A DNA stretch of 37,718 nucleotides from Micromonospora orduensis (GCF_006228125.1 NZ_VDFY01000099.1:1-37718); one strand, 5' to 3'; positions 6,519-14,944 are shown, counted from the stretch's first letter. Made by a program: numbers and translations. The notes: generated from the sequence alone by a model not told the origin.

Positions 6519-8237
6519 ATGGATCTGGAAAAGCTGCTGACCGACCGGCTGGCGCCGGCGTTCGCGACGGTGGCCGGCGTACCGGTGAACCCGGTCGTGC
6601 GGCGGTCTCCGCGCGCGGACTTCCAGTCCGACGCGGCGCTCGCGCTGGCCCGGCGGCTCGGCCGGCCGCCGCGCGACATCGCGGCCGAGGTGCTGGGGTA
6701 CGCGGACCTGGCCGACGTGTGCAGCGTCGCGGAGGTGTCCGGGCCGGGCTTTCTCAACCTGACAGTCGCCGACGCGGCCCTGGCCGCGCTGGTGTCCGCG
6801 CTCGCCACCGACCCCCGGCTGGGTGTGCCGGTGACCGCCGAACCGGAGACCGTGGTCATCGACTACTCGGCGCCGAACGTGGCGAAGGAGATGCACGTCG
6901 GCCACCTGCGCTCGACGGTCATCGGCGACGCGGCGGCCCGGCTGCTGGAGTGGCTGGGGCACCGGGTGCTGCGGGCCAATCACCTGGGCGACTGGGGCAC
7001 GCCCTTCGGCATGCTGATCGAGCATCTGGCCGATCTGGGCGAGGCCGAGGCCGCTCACGAGCTGTCCATGGGGGACCTGGACTCGTTCTACAAGGCGGCT
7101 CGGGCGAAGTTCGACGCCGACGGGGCGTTCGCCGAGCGGTCCCGGCTGCGGGTGGTGGCCCTGCAGGGCGGCGATCCGGTGACCCTGCGGCTGTGGCGGC
7201 TGCTGGTGGAGCAGTCCGAGCGGTACTTCATGACCGTGTACGACAGGCTCGACGTCACCCTCACCGAGCGGGACTTCCACGGCGAGAGCAGCTACAACGA
7301 CCTGCTCGCGCCGGTGGTCGACGACCTGGGTCGGCTCGGGCTGCTGCGCGAGAGCGACGGCGCGGCCTGTGTGTTCCCGCCCGGTTCGGTGGGCCGGGAC
7401 GGCGAGCCACTGCCGCTGATCGTGCGCAAGTCCGACGGCGGGTACGGCTACCCGGCCACCGACCTGGCGGCGATCCGGCAGCGGACCGGCGCGCTGGGCG
7501 CGACCCGCCTGCTCTACGTGGTTGGGCTGCCGCAACGGCGGCACTTCGAGATGGTGTACGCCGTCGCCGCGCAGGCCGGCTGGCTGTCCCCGCCGGCCCG
7601 GGCCGAGCATGTCGGGTTCGGCTCGATCCTCGGAGCGGACGGGCGGATGCTGCGCAGCCGGGCCGGCGGGTCGGTGAAGCTGGTCGGCCTGCTGGATGAG
7701 GCGATCTCCCGGGCGACCGCCCTGGCCCGGGAGCGGAACCCGGAGCTGGGCGAGGCGGAGGCGGCCGAGGTGGGCCGGGCCGTCGGCATCGGCGCGATCA
7801 AGTACGCCGACCTGTCCAACGACCGGCACCGGGACTACGTGCTCGACTGGGAGCGGATGCTGTCCCTGGACGGCAACACCGCGCCCTACCTCCAGTACGC
7901 GTACTCCCGGATCCGGTCCATCTTCCGGCGGGCCGGGATGGCTGCCCGGCCGGACGCGGCCGTCTCGCTGGCCGAGCCGGCGGAGCGGGCGCTCGCCTTC
8001 GAGCTGGTCGGCTTCGGCCGGGTGGTCGGCGAGGTGGCGGAGAACCTGGAGTTCCATCACCTCGCCGGCTACCTGTACCGGCTGGCCGCGGCCTTCAGCG
8101 CGTTCTACGAACGGTGTCCGGTGCTGCGGGCCGACGAGCCGGTCCGGGACAGCCGGCTGGTGCTCTGCGACCTGACCGCCCAGGTGCTCCGGCAGGGGCT
8201 GCACCTGCTCGGCATCCGAACCCCCGAACGGATGTGA
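6519..8237 (+). CDS. argS: Arginyl-tRNA synthetase, likely auxiliary copy
   Basis: A 572-residue class I aminoacyl-tRNA synthetase that charges tRNA-Arg with arginine in the cytoplasm. The N-terminal Add-1-like domain precedes the HIGH-type signature MHVGHLRSTVIGDA (His126-His129), then NHLGDWGTPFGM. The KMSKS-equivalent loop is DGRMLRSRAG (near Met377), which lacks a canonical second lysine, as is usual for ArgRS. An all-helical DALR anticodon-binding domain ends the protein. The MHVGHLRST subtype differs from the form I associate with the main actinobacterial argS, and the usual lysA/hom neighbours are missing, so a second copy elsewhere in the genome is likely (inference). ATG 6519 is favoured by domain start; its ribosome site is weak. 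Confidence 0.92.
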   Translation: MDLEKLLTDRLAPAFATVAGVPVNPVVRRSPRADFQSDAALALARRLGRPPRDIAAEVLGYADLADVCSVAEVSGPGFLNLTVADAALAALVSALATDPRLGVPVTAEPETVVIDYSAPNVAKEMHVGHLRSTVIGDAAARLLEWLGHRVLRANHLGDWGTPFGMLIEHLADLGEAEAAHELSMGDLDSFYKAARAKFDADGAFAERSRLRVVALQGGDPVTLRLWRLLVEQSERYFMTVYDRLDVTLTERDFHGESSYNDLLAPVVDDLGRLGLLRESDGAACVFPPGSVGRDGEPLPLIVRKSDGGYGYPATDLAAIRQRTGALGATRLLYVVGLPQRRHFEMVYAVAAQAGWLSPPARAEHVGFGSILGADGRMLRSRAGGSVKLVGLLDEAISRATALARERNPELGEAEAAEVGRAVGIGAIKYADLSNDRHRDYVLDWERMLSLDGNTAPYLQYAYSRIRSIFRRAGMAARPDAAVSLAEPAERALAFELVGFGRVVGEVAENLEFHHLAGYLYRLAAAFSAFYERCPVLRADEPVRDSRLVLCDLTAQVLRQGLHLLGIRTPERM

Positions 8238-8345
8238 GCGGAGGTCCGCAGCCTGGCGCCGACGGCCGACGTAGCTATCCTCTTCAGGTGCTGGTCCGTG
8301 TGGAGATCGTTGACACGGGTCCGGCACTGCGAAGGGACTTTCGAC

Positions 8346-9116
8346 ATGCCCCGTGTGGTACCGGCGGTCATCCGCGCGCTCGACGTCCTCGAACTGTTCC
8401 TGGACCACCCACAACTGTCGGCCCGCCAGGTGATGGAGCGGCTCGATCTGCCCCGCACCACCGTCCACGAACTGCTCGTCACGCTCGAAGCCCGCTCGTA
8501 CCTGATCTCCGTACCGGGTCAGCCGGTGCAGTATCGGCTCGGCATGCCGCTGTTCCAGCTGGGCGCGGCGTTCGCCGGCCGGCTTGACCTGGTACGCGAG
8601 GCGCAGGGCGTCGCGCGGGACGTGGCCGCCAAGTGCGACGAGGCGGTTCATGTGGCGGTGCTCGACGGCGCCGATGTCATCTACCTCGTCAAGTTCGACA
8701 GCACCCACCCGGTTCGGATGGTCTCCGGCGTCGGGTTGCGGCTGCCGGCCCACTGCACGGCGGTCGGCAAGATCCTGCTGTCGGGTCTCGGTAAGGCGGA
8801 CCTGGACGCCGTCCTGCTGAAGGACCCCCTGCCGGGCATGACGCCGGACAGCATCACCGACCCCGATCGTCTACGCGAACATCTCGAACGTGTCCGCGCG
8901 GAGGACGTCGCGGTGGACATCGGCGAGTCCGACAGTGCCATGCGCTGCGTCGCCGCAGCGGTCCGGGACCATTCCGGCGCCATCATCGCTGGGATGAGCC
9001 TTTCCGCGCCGATCATCCGCTGGACGCCGCAGGCGCAGGTGGAGTGGACCGGGCTGGTTCGTGAGGGCGCAGCCGCGCTCTCCACCCGCATGGGCTACCG
9101 GGCGCAGCCCCGATAA
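8346..9116 (+). CDS. IclR-family transcriptional regulator
   Basis: A 256-residue regulator. An N-terminal winged helix-turn-helix (about residues 5-65, with LSARQVMERLDLPRTTVHELLVTLE) is followed by the IclR effector-binding domain, containing HCTAVGKILLS and the C-terminal GIAAPI-like segment IAGMSLSAPIIRW. ATG 8346 is preceded by GAAGGGA at 8 nt. The gene sits just ahead of a sugar-type ABC importer whose promoter carries palindromic sites, so it most likely controls that importer in response to its substrate. A TTGACA lies upstream at 8310-8315 within a CCGTGT/ACACGG inverted repeat (8296-8318), which could be an autoregulatory site. Confidence 0.92.
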   Translation: MPRVVPAVIRALDVLELFLDHPQLSARQVMERLDLPRTTVHELLVTLEARSYLISVPGQPVQYRLGMPLFQLGAAFAGRLDLVREAQGVARDVAAKCDEAVHVAVLDGADVIYLVKFDSTHPVRMVSGVGLRLPAHCTAVGKILLSGLGKADLDAVLLKDPLPGMTPDSITDPDRLREHLERVRAEDVAVDIGESDSAMRCVAAAVRDHSGAIIAGMSLSAPIIRWTPQAQVEWTGLVREGAAALSTRMGYRAQPR

Positions 9117-9133
9117 CCAGCCTCCCGTTTTCG

Positions 9134-9231
9134 GTTCGAAATAACATCGAAACATTGACACCTGTCGTACGGGTGCTCTAGCGTCGCGTCCACTCGATCC
9201 GGTATATCGAACCTAGTTCGAAATTTCGAAC
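9134..9231 (+). promoter_or_regulatory. Importer promoter with flanking TTCGAA palindromes (candidate IclR operators)
   Basis: TTGACA (9155-9160) and TAGCGT (9179-9184), spaced 18 bp, make a strong-looking promoter. Downstream is a perfect 16-bp palindrome, GTTCGAAATTTCGAAC (9216-9231), and a partly shared second one, TCGAAC-CTA-GTTCGA (9207-9221). Upstream of the -35 lie related half-sites, GTTCGAAAT (9134-9142) and ATCGAAAC (9146-9153). Sites on both sides of the promoter suit repression by the adjacent IclR-family protein. The remaining 9232-9477 is a long untranslated leader in which I see no gene; GAAGGAGG at 9461-9468 is the ribosome site of the binding protein. Confidence 0.6.
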
Positions 9232-9477
9232 GGCGGTGGTCCCGTGACCCGACCGAACTGGAACGTCAGCGCCACTGTCTCGGCCCGGTCGCCGATCGCC
9301 CTGGCCTCGTCGCGCCACTCGGCGTGCGGCACCGGCAACCCACGAACGAGCTGATCCCGACGGATGGCCGTCCGTGGTCGCCACCAAGAACCCAACTGGA
9401 ACACAACCATCGCGGTGTTCGCCAGGTAGGCCTTCGGCGTGCAGCCGTGCGCGGGCAGATGAAGGAGGCGAGTGTCC

Positions 9478-10908
9478 ATGAAGGACAACCCGATGTGGTC
9501 TCGGCGCGGCTTTCTGGGGATGGGGGTGGGAGTGCTCGGCGCGGCCGGTCTGGGCGCGTGTGGAGGCGAATCCGAATCGCCGACCAGGGTGCAGCCGGAA
9601 GTCCCGCAGGAGCTCATCGACGCCGCCGCGGCGATGAAGGGCTCCTCGATGGGGATGCTGTCGCAGAAGCTGTACTCGACGGCGGCGAACGACGCCCTCG
9701 ACAGCTCGATCAAGAAGTTCGCCGACACCACCGGGACGAAGATCGAGAACAGTCTCGTCCAGGCCGACGCCGGTGACGTGGTGGCCAAGATCGACGCCGA
9801 GGTCAAGGGCGGGGTGGCCCGTGACCTGGCGTTCATGACCGACTCACGGTTCGTCGCGCAGTTCCAGGCGCTCGGCGACCTGGAGGACGTGACGGACGTC
9901 GTGCAGGCGCTGACCGCCAAGTACGGCGAGCCCTGCGCCGAGGCCAAGAACTTCTGCGTCTTCGACGGCAGGTGGTTCGCGATCCCGTACCACTTCATCG
10001 GTATCGGGTCGTTCCTGCGCAAGGACTGGATGAAGGACAAGGGCATCACCCCCAAGGACATCTACAGCTGGGAGGAGCTGCGCGACCTCTGCCTGGAGAT
10101 CTCCGATCCGGCCAAACGCCGGTTCGGCTGGGGCATGACGGTGAACCGGTCCGGTGACGGCAACGGCATGATCGAGGCCCTGATCAACGCGTACGGCGGG
10201 TCGATCGCCTCCAACGACGGTAGGAAGGTCACGTTCGACTCCCCCGAGACGGTGCAGGCGGTGGCCTTCCTGGGCGACATCTACACCAATTCCAGGTACA
10301 AGCGGATGCTGCCGCCGGGGGTCGCCAGCTGGACCGACACCAGCAACAACGAGAACTGGCTCGCCGGGATCCTCGGCTACACCCGCAACCAGTTCAGCGT
10401 CTACGCGGACTCCCGGACCAAGAAGAACCCGGTGTACGCGAACACCCACGTCTTCTCCGACTGCATCGGGCCGGCGACCAACAATCCCCTGCTGCTCGGC
10501 CAGTCGCAGGGTTTCGTCGTCTTCAAGGGCGCGAAGAACCCGGCGCTCGCCAAGCTCCTGGCGCAGTACCTAGTCAGCGCGCCCGCGCTGCTCGGGGTGG
10601 CGAAGGAGGCACCCGGCCTGGTGATGCCGGCCTGGGAGAAGGTCTGGGACGCCGACCCGTTCTTCACCAGTGGCGACCCGGCGTTCCCCATGCTGCGCAA
10701 GATCACCGAACTGAAGCTGCCGCTGAACACGAAGAACGGCCTGGCCTTCCCGCAGAAGGCCAGCGCGGGCCAGCAGGCCGTCGGCGCGGCCTACGTGCTC
10801 ACCGACATGATGCAGCAGGTCGTGCAGGGCACCGCGCCGGCGCAGGCCGTGAAGGCGGCCCACGCGAAGATGGTGCAGATCTTCAACCAGCAGGGGCTGC
10901 CGCAGTGA
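9478..10908 (+). CDS. ABC importer extracellular solute-binding lipoprotein
   Basis: A 476-residue type-1 solute-binding protein of the sugar-transport group. Its N-terminus has a twin-arginine motif (SRRGFLG) and a lipobox LGAC, so it is predicted to be exported by Tat and lipid-anchored outside the membrane. The mature part shows typical alternating alpha/beta segments, such as GGSIASNDGRKVTFDSP and the VKAAHAKMVQIFNQQ tail helix. ATG 9478 is chosen over GTG 9472 because the GAAGGAGG ribosome site is then 9 nt away. Its TGA overlaps the GTG of the permease gene. The ligand cannot be read from sequence. Transcription probably starts at the promoter near 9155-9190. Confidence 0.9.
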   Translation: MKDNPMWSRRGFLGMGVGVLGAAGLGACGGESESPTRVQPEVPQELIDAAAAMKGSSMGMLSQKLYSTAANDALDSSIKKFADTTGTKIENSLVQADAGDVVAKIDAEVKGGVARDLAFMTDSRFVAQFQALGDLEDVTDVVQALTAKYGEPCAEAKNFCVFDGRWFAIPYHFIGIGSFLRKDWMKDKGITPKDIYSWEELRDLCLEISDPAKRRFGWGMTVNRSGDGNGMIEALINAYGGSIASNDGRKVTFDSPETVQAVAFLGDIYTNSRYKRMLPPGVASWTDTSNNENWLAGILGYTRNQFSVYADSRTKKNPVYANTHVFSDCIGPATNNPLLLGQSQGFVVFKGAKNPALAKLLAQYLVSAPALLGVAKEAPGLVMPAWEKVWDADPFFTSGDPAFPMLRKITELKLPLNTKNGLAFPQKASAGQQAVGAAYVLTDMMQQVVQGTAPAQAVKAAHAKMVQIFNQQGLPQ

Positions 10909-12941
10909 GGTCGGTCCGTCCCGCGCGGGTCCCGGCGGCGAGGAAGTCCCCGCCGCCGGGACCCGGCTCTCTCACGGCGACCCAGCGGCGGCTGGGTCGT
11001 GACTGGCGACTGGCCGCACTGTTCCTCGCACCCATGGCCGTACTGGTCGGCGGCCTCGTCCTCGTGCCGATCGCCCGGTCGATCATCACCAGCACCACGG
11101 AACGACACGGGCAGGACACCGTGTTCGTCGGCGCGGACAACTACCTCGCCCTCATCGGCGACGAGCAGTTCCACACGGGCGTGGTGAACTCGTTCGTCTT
11201 CACCGCGTACGCCGAGATCTTCAAGGTGGTGCTGGGGCTGGCCGCGGCCCTGCTGCTGCACCACCGGCGCCGTGGGCGGGCCGTGCTGGCCGGGCTGCTC
11301 CTGGTGCCGTGGGTGGTGCCGACGGTGGTGACGGCGTTCAGCTGGCGCGCGCTGCTCGACCCGATCTTCGGCAGCGTCAACACCCTGCTCACCGCCACCG
11401 GGATCGGGCCGCTGCTGGCCAGCGCGCACCTGGTCGACAGCTGGCCGGCGGGCTGGCTGTCCGACCCGTCGCTGGCCATGCCGTCGGTGATCCTCGTCAA
11501 CGTCTGGAAGGGCGTGCCCTTCTTCACCGTGTGTTTCCTCGCGGGGTTAAAGGCCATCCCGGCGGACCTCTACGAGGCGGCGACCATCGACGGCGCCTCC
11601 TCGTGGCAGCGGTTCGTCAACGTGACGCTGCCCGGCCTCCGCCACGTGATCACCGTGACGGTCACCCTGTCGTCGATCTGGACGTTCAACAACTTCGACC
11701 TCGTCTGGTTGCTGACCCAGGGCGGCCCGGGCGACGTGACCGCGCCGTACGTGCTGGTCGCGTACTCGAAGGCGATTCTGCAGTTGCAGTACGGCGCCGG
11801 CGCGGCGGTCACGCTCGTCATGCTGCCGATCATCGGCGGGCTGGTGTTCGTCCTGGTCCGGTTGCTGCGCCAGGACACCGGCATCAAACTGCCGAGGCGA
11901 CGCCGGTCGGCACTGTGGCTCGGGACGCGGCGGTGGGCCGGGACGGCGCGCAGGGCGCTGCCGTGGGTCGTCGCCGCGGTGGTCACCGGCCTGCTGGCCT
12001 GGGCATCGCCACAGATCTTCTGGAAGGCGGCGGTCGTCCTCGGGGTGATCCTGCTGATCGCGGCGGCGGTCGGCCGGGTGGTCTCGACCCTGAACGCCCG
12101 GGGCGGTCGCCGGTCGTCGTCAGTCGTGTCGGGCCTGGGGTCCTGGGTCGCGCTGGCCGGGTTGCTCTTCTTCGTGCTGGGCCCGCTGTACTGGATCGCC
12201 GTCACGGCCTTCAAGTCCGAGGGCCAGGTCGTCATGCGCACCGACGACCTGTGGCCGACGCCGTGGACCATGGAGCAGTTCAGCGCCCTGTTCGCCAACC
12301 AGCCGTTCGGTCGCTGGTACCTCAACACCCTGCTGGTGTCCGCGGCGTCCACGGCGGTGGCGCTGGTCTGCGCCGCCCTGGCGGGATACGCGCTGGCCCG
12401 GCTGCGGTTCCGCGGGGCGCAGGGCTTCACCGTCACGGTGCTGCTCACCTACGTGATGCCGGGCGCGCTGCTGTTCATCCCGCTGTACCAGATGCTCATC
12501 GGCGCGCGGCTCACCGACTCGTTGTGGTCGCTGGTGGTGACGTACCCGACCTTCACGCTGCCGTTCGCCACCTGGCTGCTGGTCGGCTACTTCTCGTCGA
12601 TCCCCGTCGAGCTGGAGGAGGCCGCGCTTGTCGACGGCTGCACCCGCATCCAGGCGTTCGGCCGGGTGGTGCTGCCGCTGGCCAAGCCGGGGCTGCTGGC
12701 CGTCGCCCTCTTCACCCTGACCAACGCCTGGAACGAATTCCTCTTCGCATTCGTGTTCATCACGAAGGACGAGTACAAGACGCTCCCCGTGGGGATGCAG
12801 TCGATGATCGCCGGAGACGTCGTACCGCAGGGACAACTCGCCGCGGCGTCGCTGCTCGTCAGCATCCCCGTGGTCATCATGTACGCCCTCGGGCAGCGCT
12901 TCCTCACCGATGGCCTCACCGCCGGCGCGGTGAAGGGCTGA
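10905..12941 (+). CDS. Fused MalF-MalG-like ABC sugar permease (single chain)
   Basis: A 678-residue protein that joins both permease halves of a carbohydrate ABC importer. The first half (about residues 35-325) has the EAA loop EAATIDGASSWQRFVNVTLP. The second half (about 415-678) has its own, EAALVDGCTRIQAFGRVVLP, and the MalG-like N-terminus PLYWIAVTAFKS. Between them are a basic linker and two extra hydrophobic helices (about 345-395). These two subunits are normally encoded separately. GTG 10905 overlaps the binding-protein stop (GTGA). No ATPase is encoded nearby, so a shared MsiK-like ATPase elsewhere is assumed. No stop or frameshift is visible at the junction. Confidence 0.9.
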   Translation: MRSVRPARVPAARKSPPPGPGSLTATQRRLGRDWRLAALFLAPMAVLVGGLVLVPIARSIITSTTERHGQDTVFVGADNYLALIGDEQFHTGVVNSFVFTAYAEIFKVVLGLAAALLLHHRRRGRAVLAGLLLVPWVVPTVVTAFSWRALLDPIFGSVNTLLTATGIGPLLASAHLVDSWPAGWLSDPSLAMPSVILVNVWKGVPFFTVCFLAGLKAIPADLYEAATIDGASSWQRFVNVTLPGLRHVITVTVTLSSIWTFNNFDLVWLLTQGGPGDVTAPYVLVAYSKAILQLQYGAGAAVTLVMLPIIGGLVFVLVRLLRQDTGIKLPRRRRSALWLGTRRWAGTARRALPWVVAAVVTGLLAWASPQIFWKAAVVLGVILLIAAAVGRVVSTLNARGGRRSSSVVSGLGSWVALAGLLFFVLGPLYWIAVTAFKSEGQVVMRTDDLWPTPWTMEQFSALFANQPFGRWYLNTLLVSAASTAVALVCAALAGYALARLRFRGAQGFTVTVLLTYVMPGALLFIPLYQMLIGARLTDSLWSLVVTYPTFTLPFATWLLVGYFSSIPVELEEAALVDGCTRIQAFGRVVLPLAKPGLLAVALFTLTNAWNEFLFAFVFITKDEYKTLPVGMQSMIAGDVVPQGQLAAASLLVSIPVVIMYALGQRFLTDGLTAGAVKG

Positions 12942-13000
12942 TCGGGTGCCACTCCGGACAGGAATCGTCCGCAATTCAACCTGCGTGCCAGCGGTCAGGG

Positions 13001-13894
13001 TCAGGCGTACGCGAGCAGGAAGTCCACGGTGCCCGTACCGCCCGGCTGGCCGGGCGGGGTCGGGAGGCCGGGTTCGCTGTTCAGGACGTAGAACCCGCCG
13101 TTGCCGACCAGTCGCGGGGTGACCGCCAGCGCCTGGTCGGCCATGTTCGCCCCGGTCGGTCGCACCACGCTGTCGCGCAGCAGCGTGAACAGGTTGGTGT
13201 TCAGGTTCGAGACGTGCAGCACGCGGTAGGAGCGGGGCGCGGGCATCCCCGTGCTCGTGAGGCCCCAGATCGGGACGATCTGGGTTCGCCAGTTCACCGG
13301 GTTGTTGGTGATCGCGGTGTCGTAGTTGTTGAGTTGGGTCTGGATTCCACTGTGGATGCCCGCCAGGTGGATGTGCAACTGGTCCTGCTGCCGGGTGGTG
13401 GCCGAGTTGATCCCGAGCCCGATGTTTGGGTAGACGACGTGCGACGGTTGCCCGGGTTGGGCGTTGATCCACGCGTCGAGCCAGTAGTTCGGCGCTGCGG
13501 CGGTCGCGATGAACGGGCACTCGATGCCACTGATCCGGCAGGTCGGCACCAGCAGGAAGTTGTGGTTGTTCTGCGGCGCGCCGTTGAGCACCACGTAGTC
13601 GGACGTCGTGCGCAGGCAGGTGGTCGGCGGCGTGGTCCTCGTACCCAGGCAGACCTGGACCCGGTCCCAGAGGTCGTACCTGCCGCCGGTGTCGGTGGGG
13701 AAACCGCACAGGGTCGACGGTGTCGGGCAGGTGGCACCGCCCGGGGCGGGTGGCGACGGTTCGGGTGACCGGCCACCGTCGGCCATGCCGCCGTCCGCGC
13801 CGGCCAGCGCCAGGAGTCCGCCGGCCCCGGCGACCCCGGACAGCTTGACGAACTGGCGTCGGTACATCAGATTGGTCCGCTTTTCGCCGCTCAC
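13001..13894 (-). CDS. Secreted CDP-diacylglycerol pyrophosphatase (CDH family)
   Basis: A 297-residue protein. The N-terminus carries a Tat-type signal (MYRRQFVKLSG) and an Ala/Gly hydrophobic stretch. The mature domain matches the CDH family of the HIT superfamily: DYVVLNGAPQNNHNFLLVPT, RISGIECPF, and the histidine motif QLHIHLAGI (His174, His176) that supplies the catalytic His. Enterobacterial Cdh hydrolyses CDP-diacylglycerol to phosphatidate and CMP. An exported enzyme would act outside the membrane on lipid or nucleotide diphosphates. GTG 13894 is preferred because GGAGG lies 6 nt upstream; the ATG at 13867, directly before the twin arginines, is the alternative. It converges on the permease gene. 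Confidence 0.82.
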   Translation of the reverse strand: MSGEKRTNLMYRRQFVKLSGVAGAGGLLALAGADGGMADGGRSPEPSPPAPGGATCPTPSTLCGFPTDTGGRYDLWDRVQVCLGTRTTPPTTCLRTTSDYVVLNGAPQNNHNFLLVPTCRISGIECPFIATAAAPNYWLDAWINAQPGQPSHVVYPNIGLGINSATTRQQDQLHIHLAGIHSGIQTQLNNYDTAITNNPVNWRTQIVPIWGLTSTGMPAPRSYRVLHVSNLNTNLFTLLRDSVVRPTGANMADQALAVTPRLVGNGGFYVLNSEPGLPTPPGQPGGTGTVDFLLAYA

Positions 13895-14047
13895 TGTCAC
13901 CCTCCGCACCCCTCCCTCTCGCCGATTCACATTCGGATGCGAAGGCTGGAACGGACTCACGTTAGGACGAATCACCGTCGCGCGAACGGTCACCGCAAGC
14001 GAGTCGCCTGATCGTGTCGCCGGCGTGGCGGGCACAACGAGCACGCC

Positions 14048-14944
14048 TCACGGTACGAGGTGCTTCTCGAACCAGTGGTGGGCGTAGCGCTCGGTGTTGT
14101 ACGCCTCGATCTCGCGGTAACCGGTCGCCCGGTACAGGGCGATCGCCTCGGTGAGGTTGCGGTTGGTGTCCAGCCGCACAGCGGTGGCGCCGCGCTCGGC
14201 GGCGTACCGCTCCAGCTCCCCGAGCAGCCGGCGTCCCACGCCGAGCCCGCGTACGGTGTCCGCGACCCAGACGCGCTTGATCTCGGCGGGCTCGTCGCGG
14301 TGGAGTTTGACGGCGCCGCAGCCGATCGGTTCGGCGTTGAGGGTGGCGAGCAGGAGCGCCCCGGCGGGCGGGACGAGTTCGTCGTCGTGGACCGGATTGC
14401 TCAGCGCGGGGTCGAACCCGTCGTCGAATCGCCGGGCGACGTCCCGGGCGTACGCGCGCAGGCAGGCGCGGGCCCGTGGGTCGCCCGGGGGGCACGGCTC
14501 GATGACGACCATCGAGCCGATGAGCAGCCGCTCGACCTCGGCCATGGCGGTGACGAGTCGTTCACGGCGGTGCTCGCTGAGGGGTTCGAGGATCGAGGCG
14601 GCGAGATCGTCGGACCGCTTGTCGAGCTGGGTCCATTCGGCCCGACCGGCACCGGTGAGCCGGGCTGCGCGTACCCGGGCGTCGCCGCCGGCCTGGTCGG
14701 CCGGCCCCACCGTGACCAGCCCGTCGTTCTCCAGGGTGCGCAGGAGCCGGCTGAGGTATCCCGAGTCGAGGCCGAGCCGCGCCCGCAGCGCGGCGACCTC
14801 GGCGCCGGCGGGGCCGATCTCCCAGAGCAGGCGGGCCTGCCCGAGGGGACGACCCTGGGCCATGTACTCGTCGTCGAGGGCACCCACCCGCTGAGTGACC
14901 GTCCGGTTGAAGCGCCGCACGGCGGCGACGAGCGCGGAGTCCAT
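14048..14944 (-). CDS. MarR-type regulator fused to GNAT acetyltransferase
   Basis: A 298-residue two-domain protein. Residues 1-140 form a MarR winged helix-turn-helix (ALRARLGLDSGYLSRLLRTLENDGLV). Residues 150-298 form a GNAT N-acetyltransferase with the acetyl-CoA loop VRGLGVGRRLLGELE and the terminal ALYRATGYREI strand. Such fusions are common in actinobacteria; the acetylated substrate is unknown. ATG 14944 is preceded, only 3 bp away, by a perfect palindrome, so the gene is probably autoregulated and perhaps leaderless. It is a single gene, with an unrelated reading frame ending 29 bp upstream. Confidence 0.92.
   Translation of the reverse strand: MDSALVAAVRRFNRTVTQRVGALDDEYMAQGRPLGQARLLWEIGPAGAEVAALRARLGLDSGYLSRLLRTLENDGLVTVGPADQAGGDARVRAARLTGAGRAEWTQLDKRSDDLAASILEPLSEHRRERLVTAMAEVERLLIGSMVVIEPCPPGDPRARACLRAYARDVARRFDDGFDPALSNPVHDDELVPPAGALLLATLNAEPIGCGAVKLHRDEPAEIKRVWVADTVRGLGVGRRLLGELERYAAERGATAVRLDTNRNLTEAIALYRATGYREIEAYNTERYAHHWFEKHLVP

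Noticed and set aside
6441..8753. 770-codon open frame antisense to argS and the IclR gene
   Set aside because: It mirrors the codon structure of real genes on the other strand; the peptide is rich in Arg, Gln, Gly and Pro, has no recognisable motif and spans two clear genes.
9178..9387. 69-codon minus-strand frame between IclR gene and binding protein
   Set aside because: It ends inside the promoter and operator palindromes and its peptide is Arg/Gly-rich with no family resemblance.
11309..13768. 819-codon frame shifted against the fused permease
   Set aside because: No ribosome site and Arg/Gly/Pro-rich translation; the in-frame permease has two EAA motifs and clear helices.
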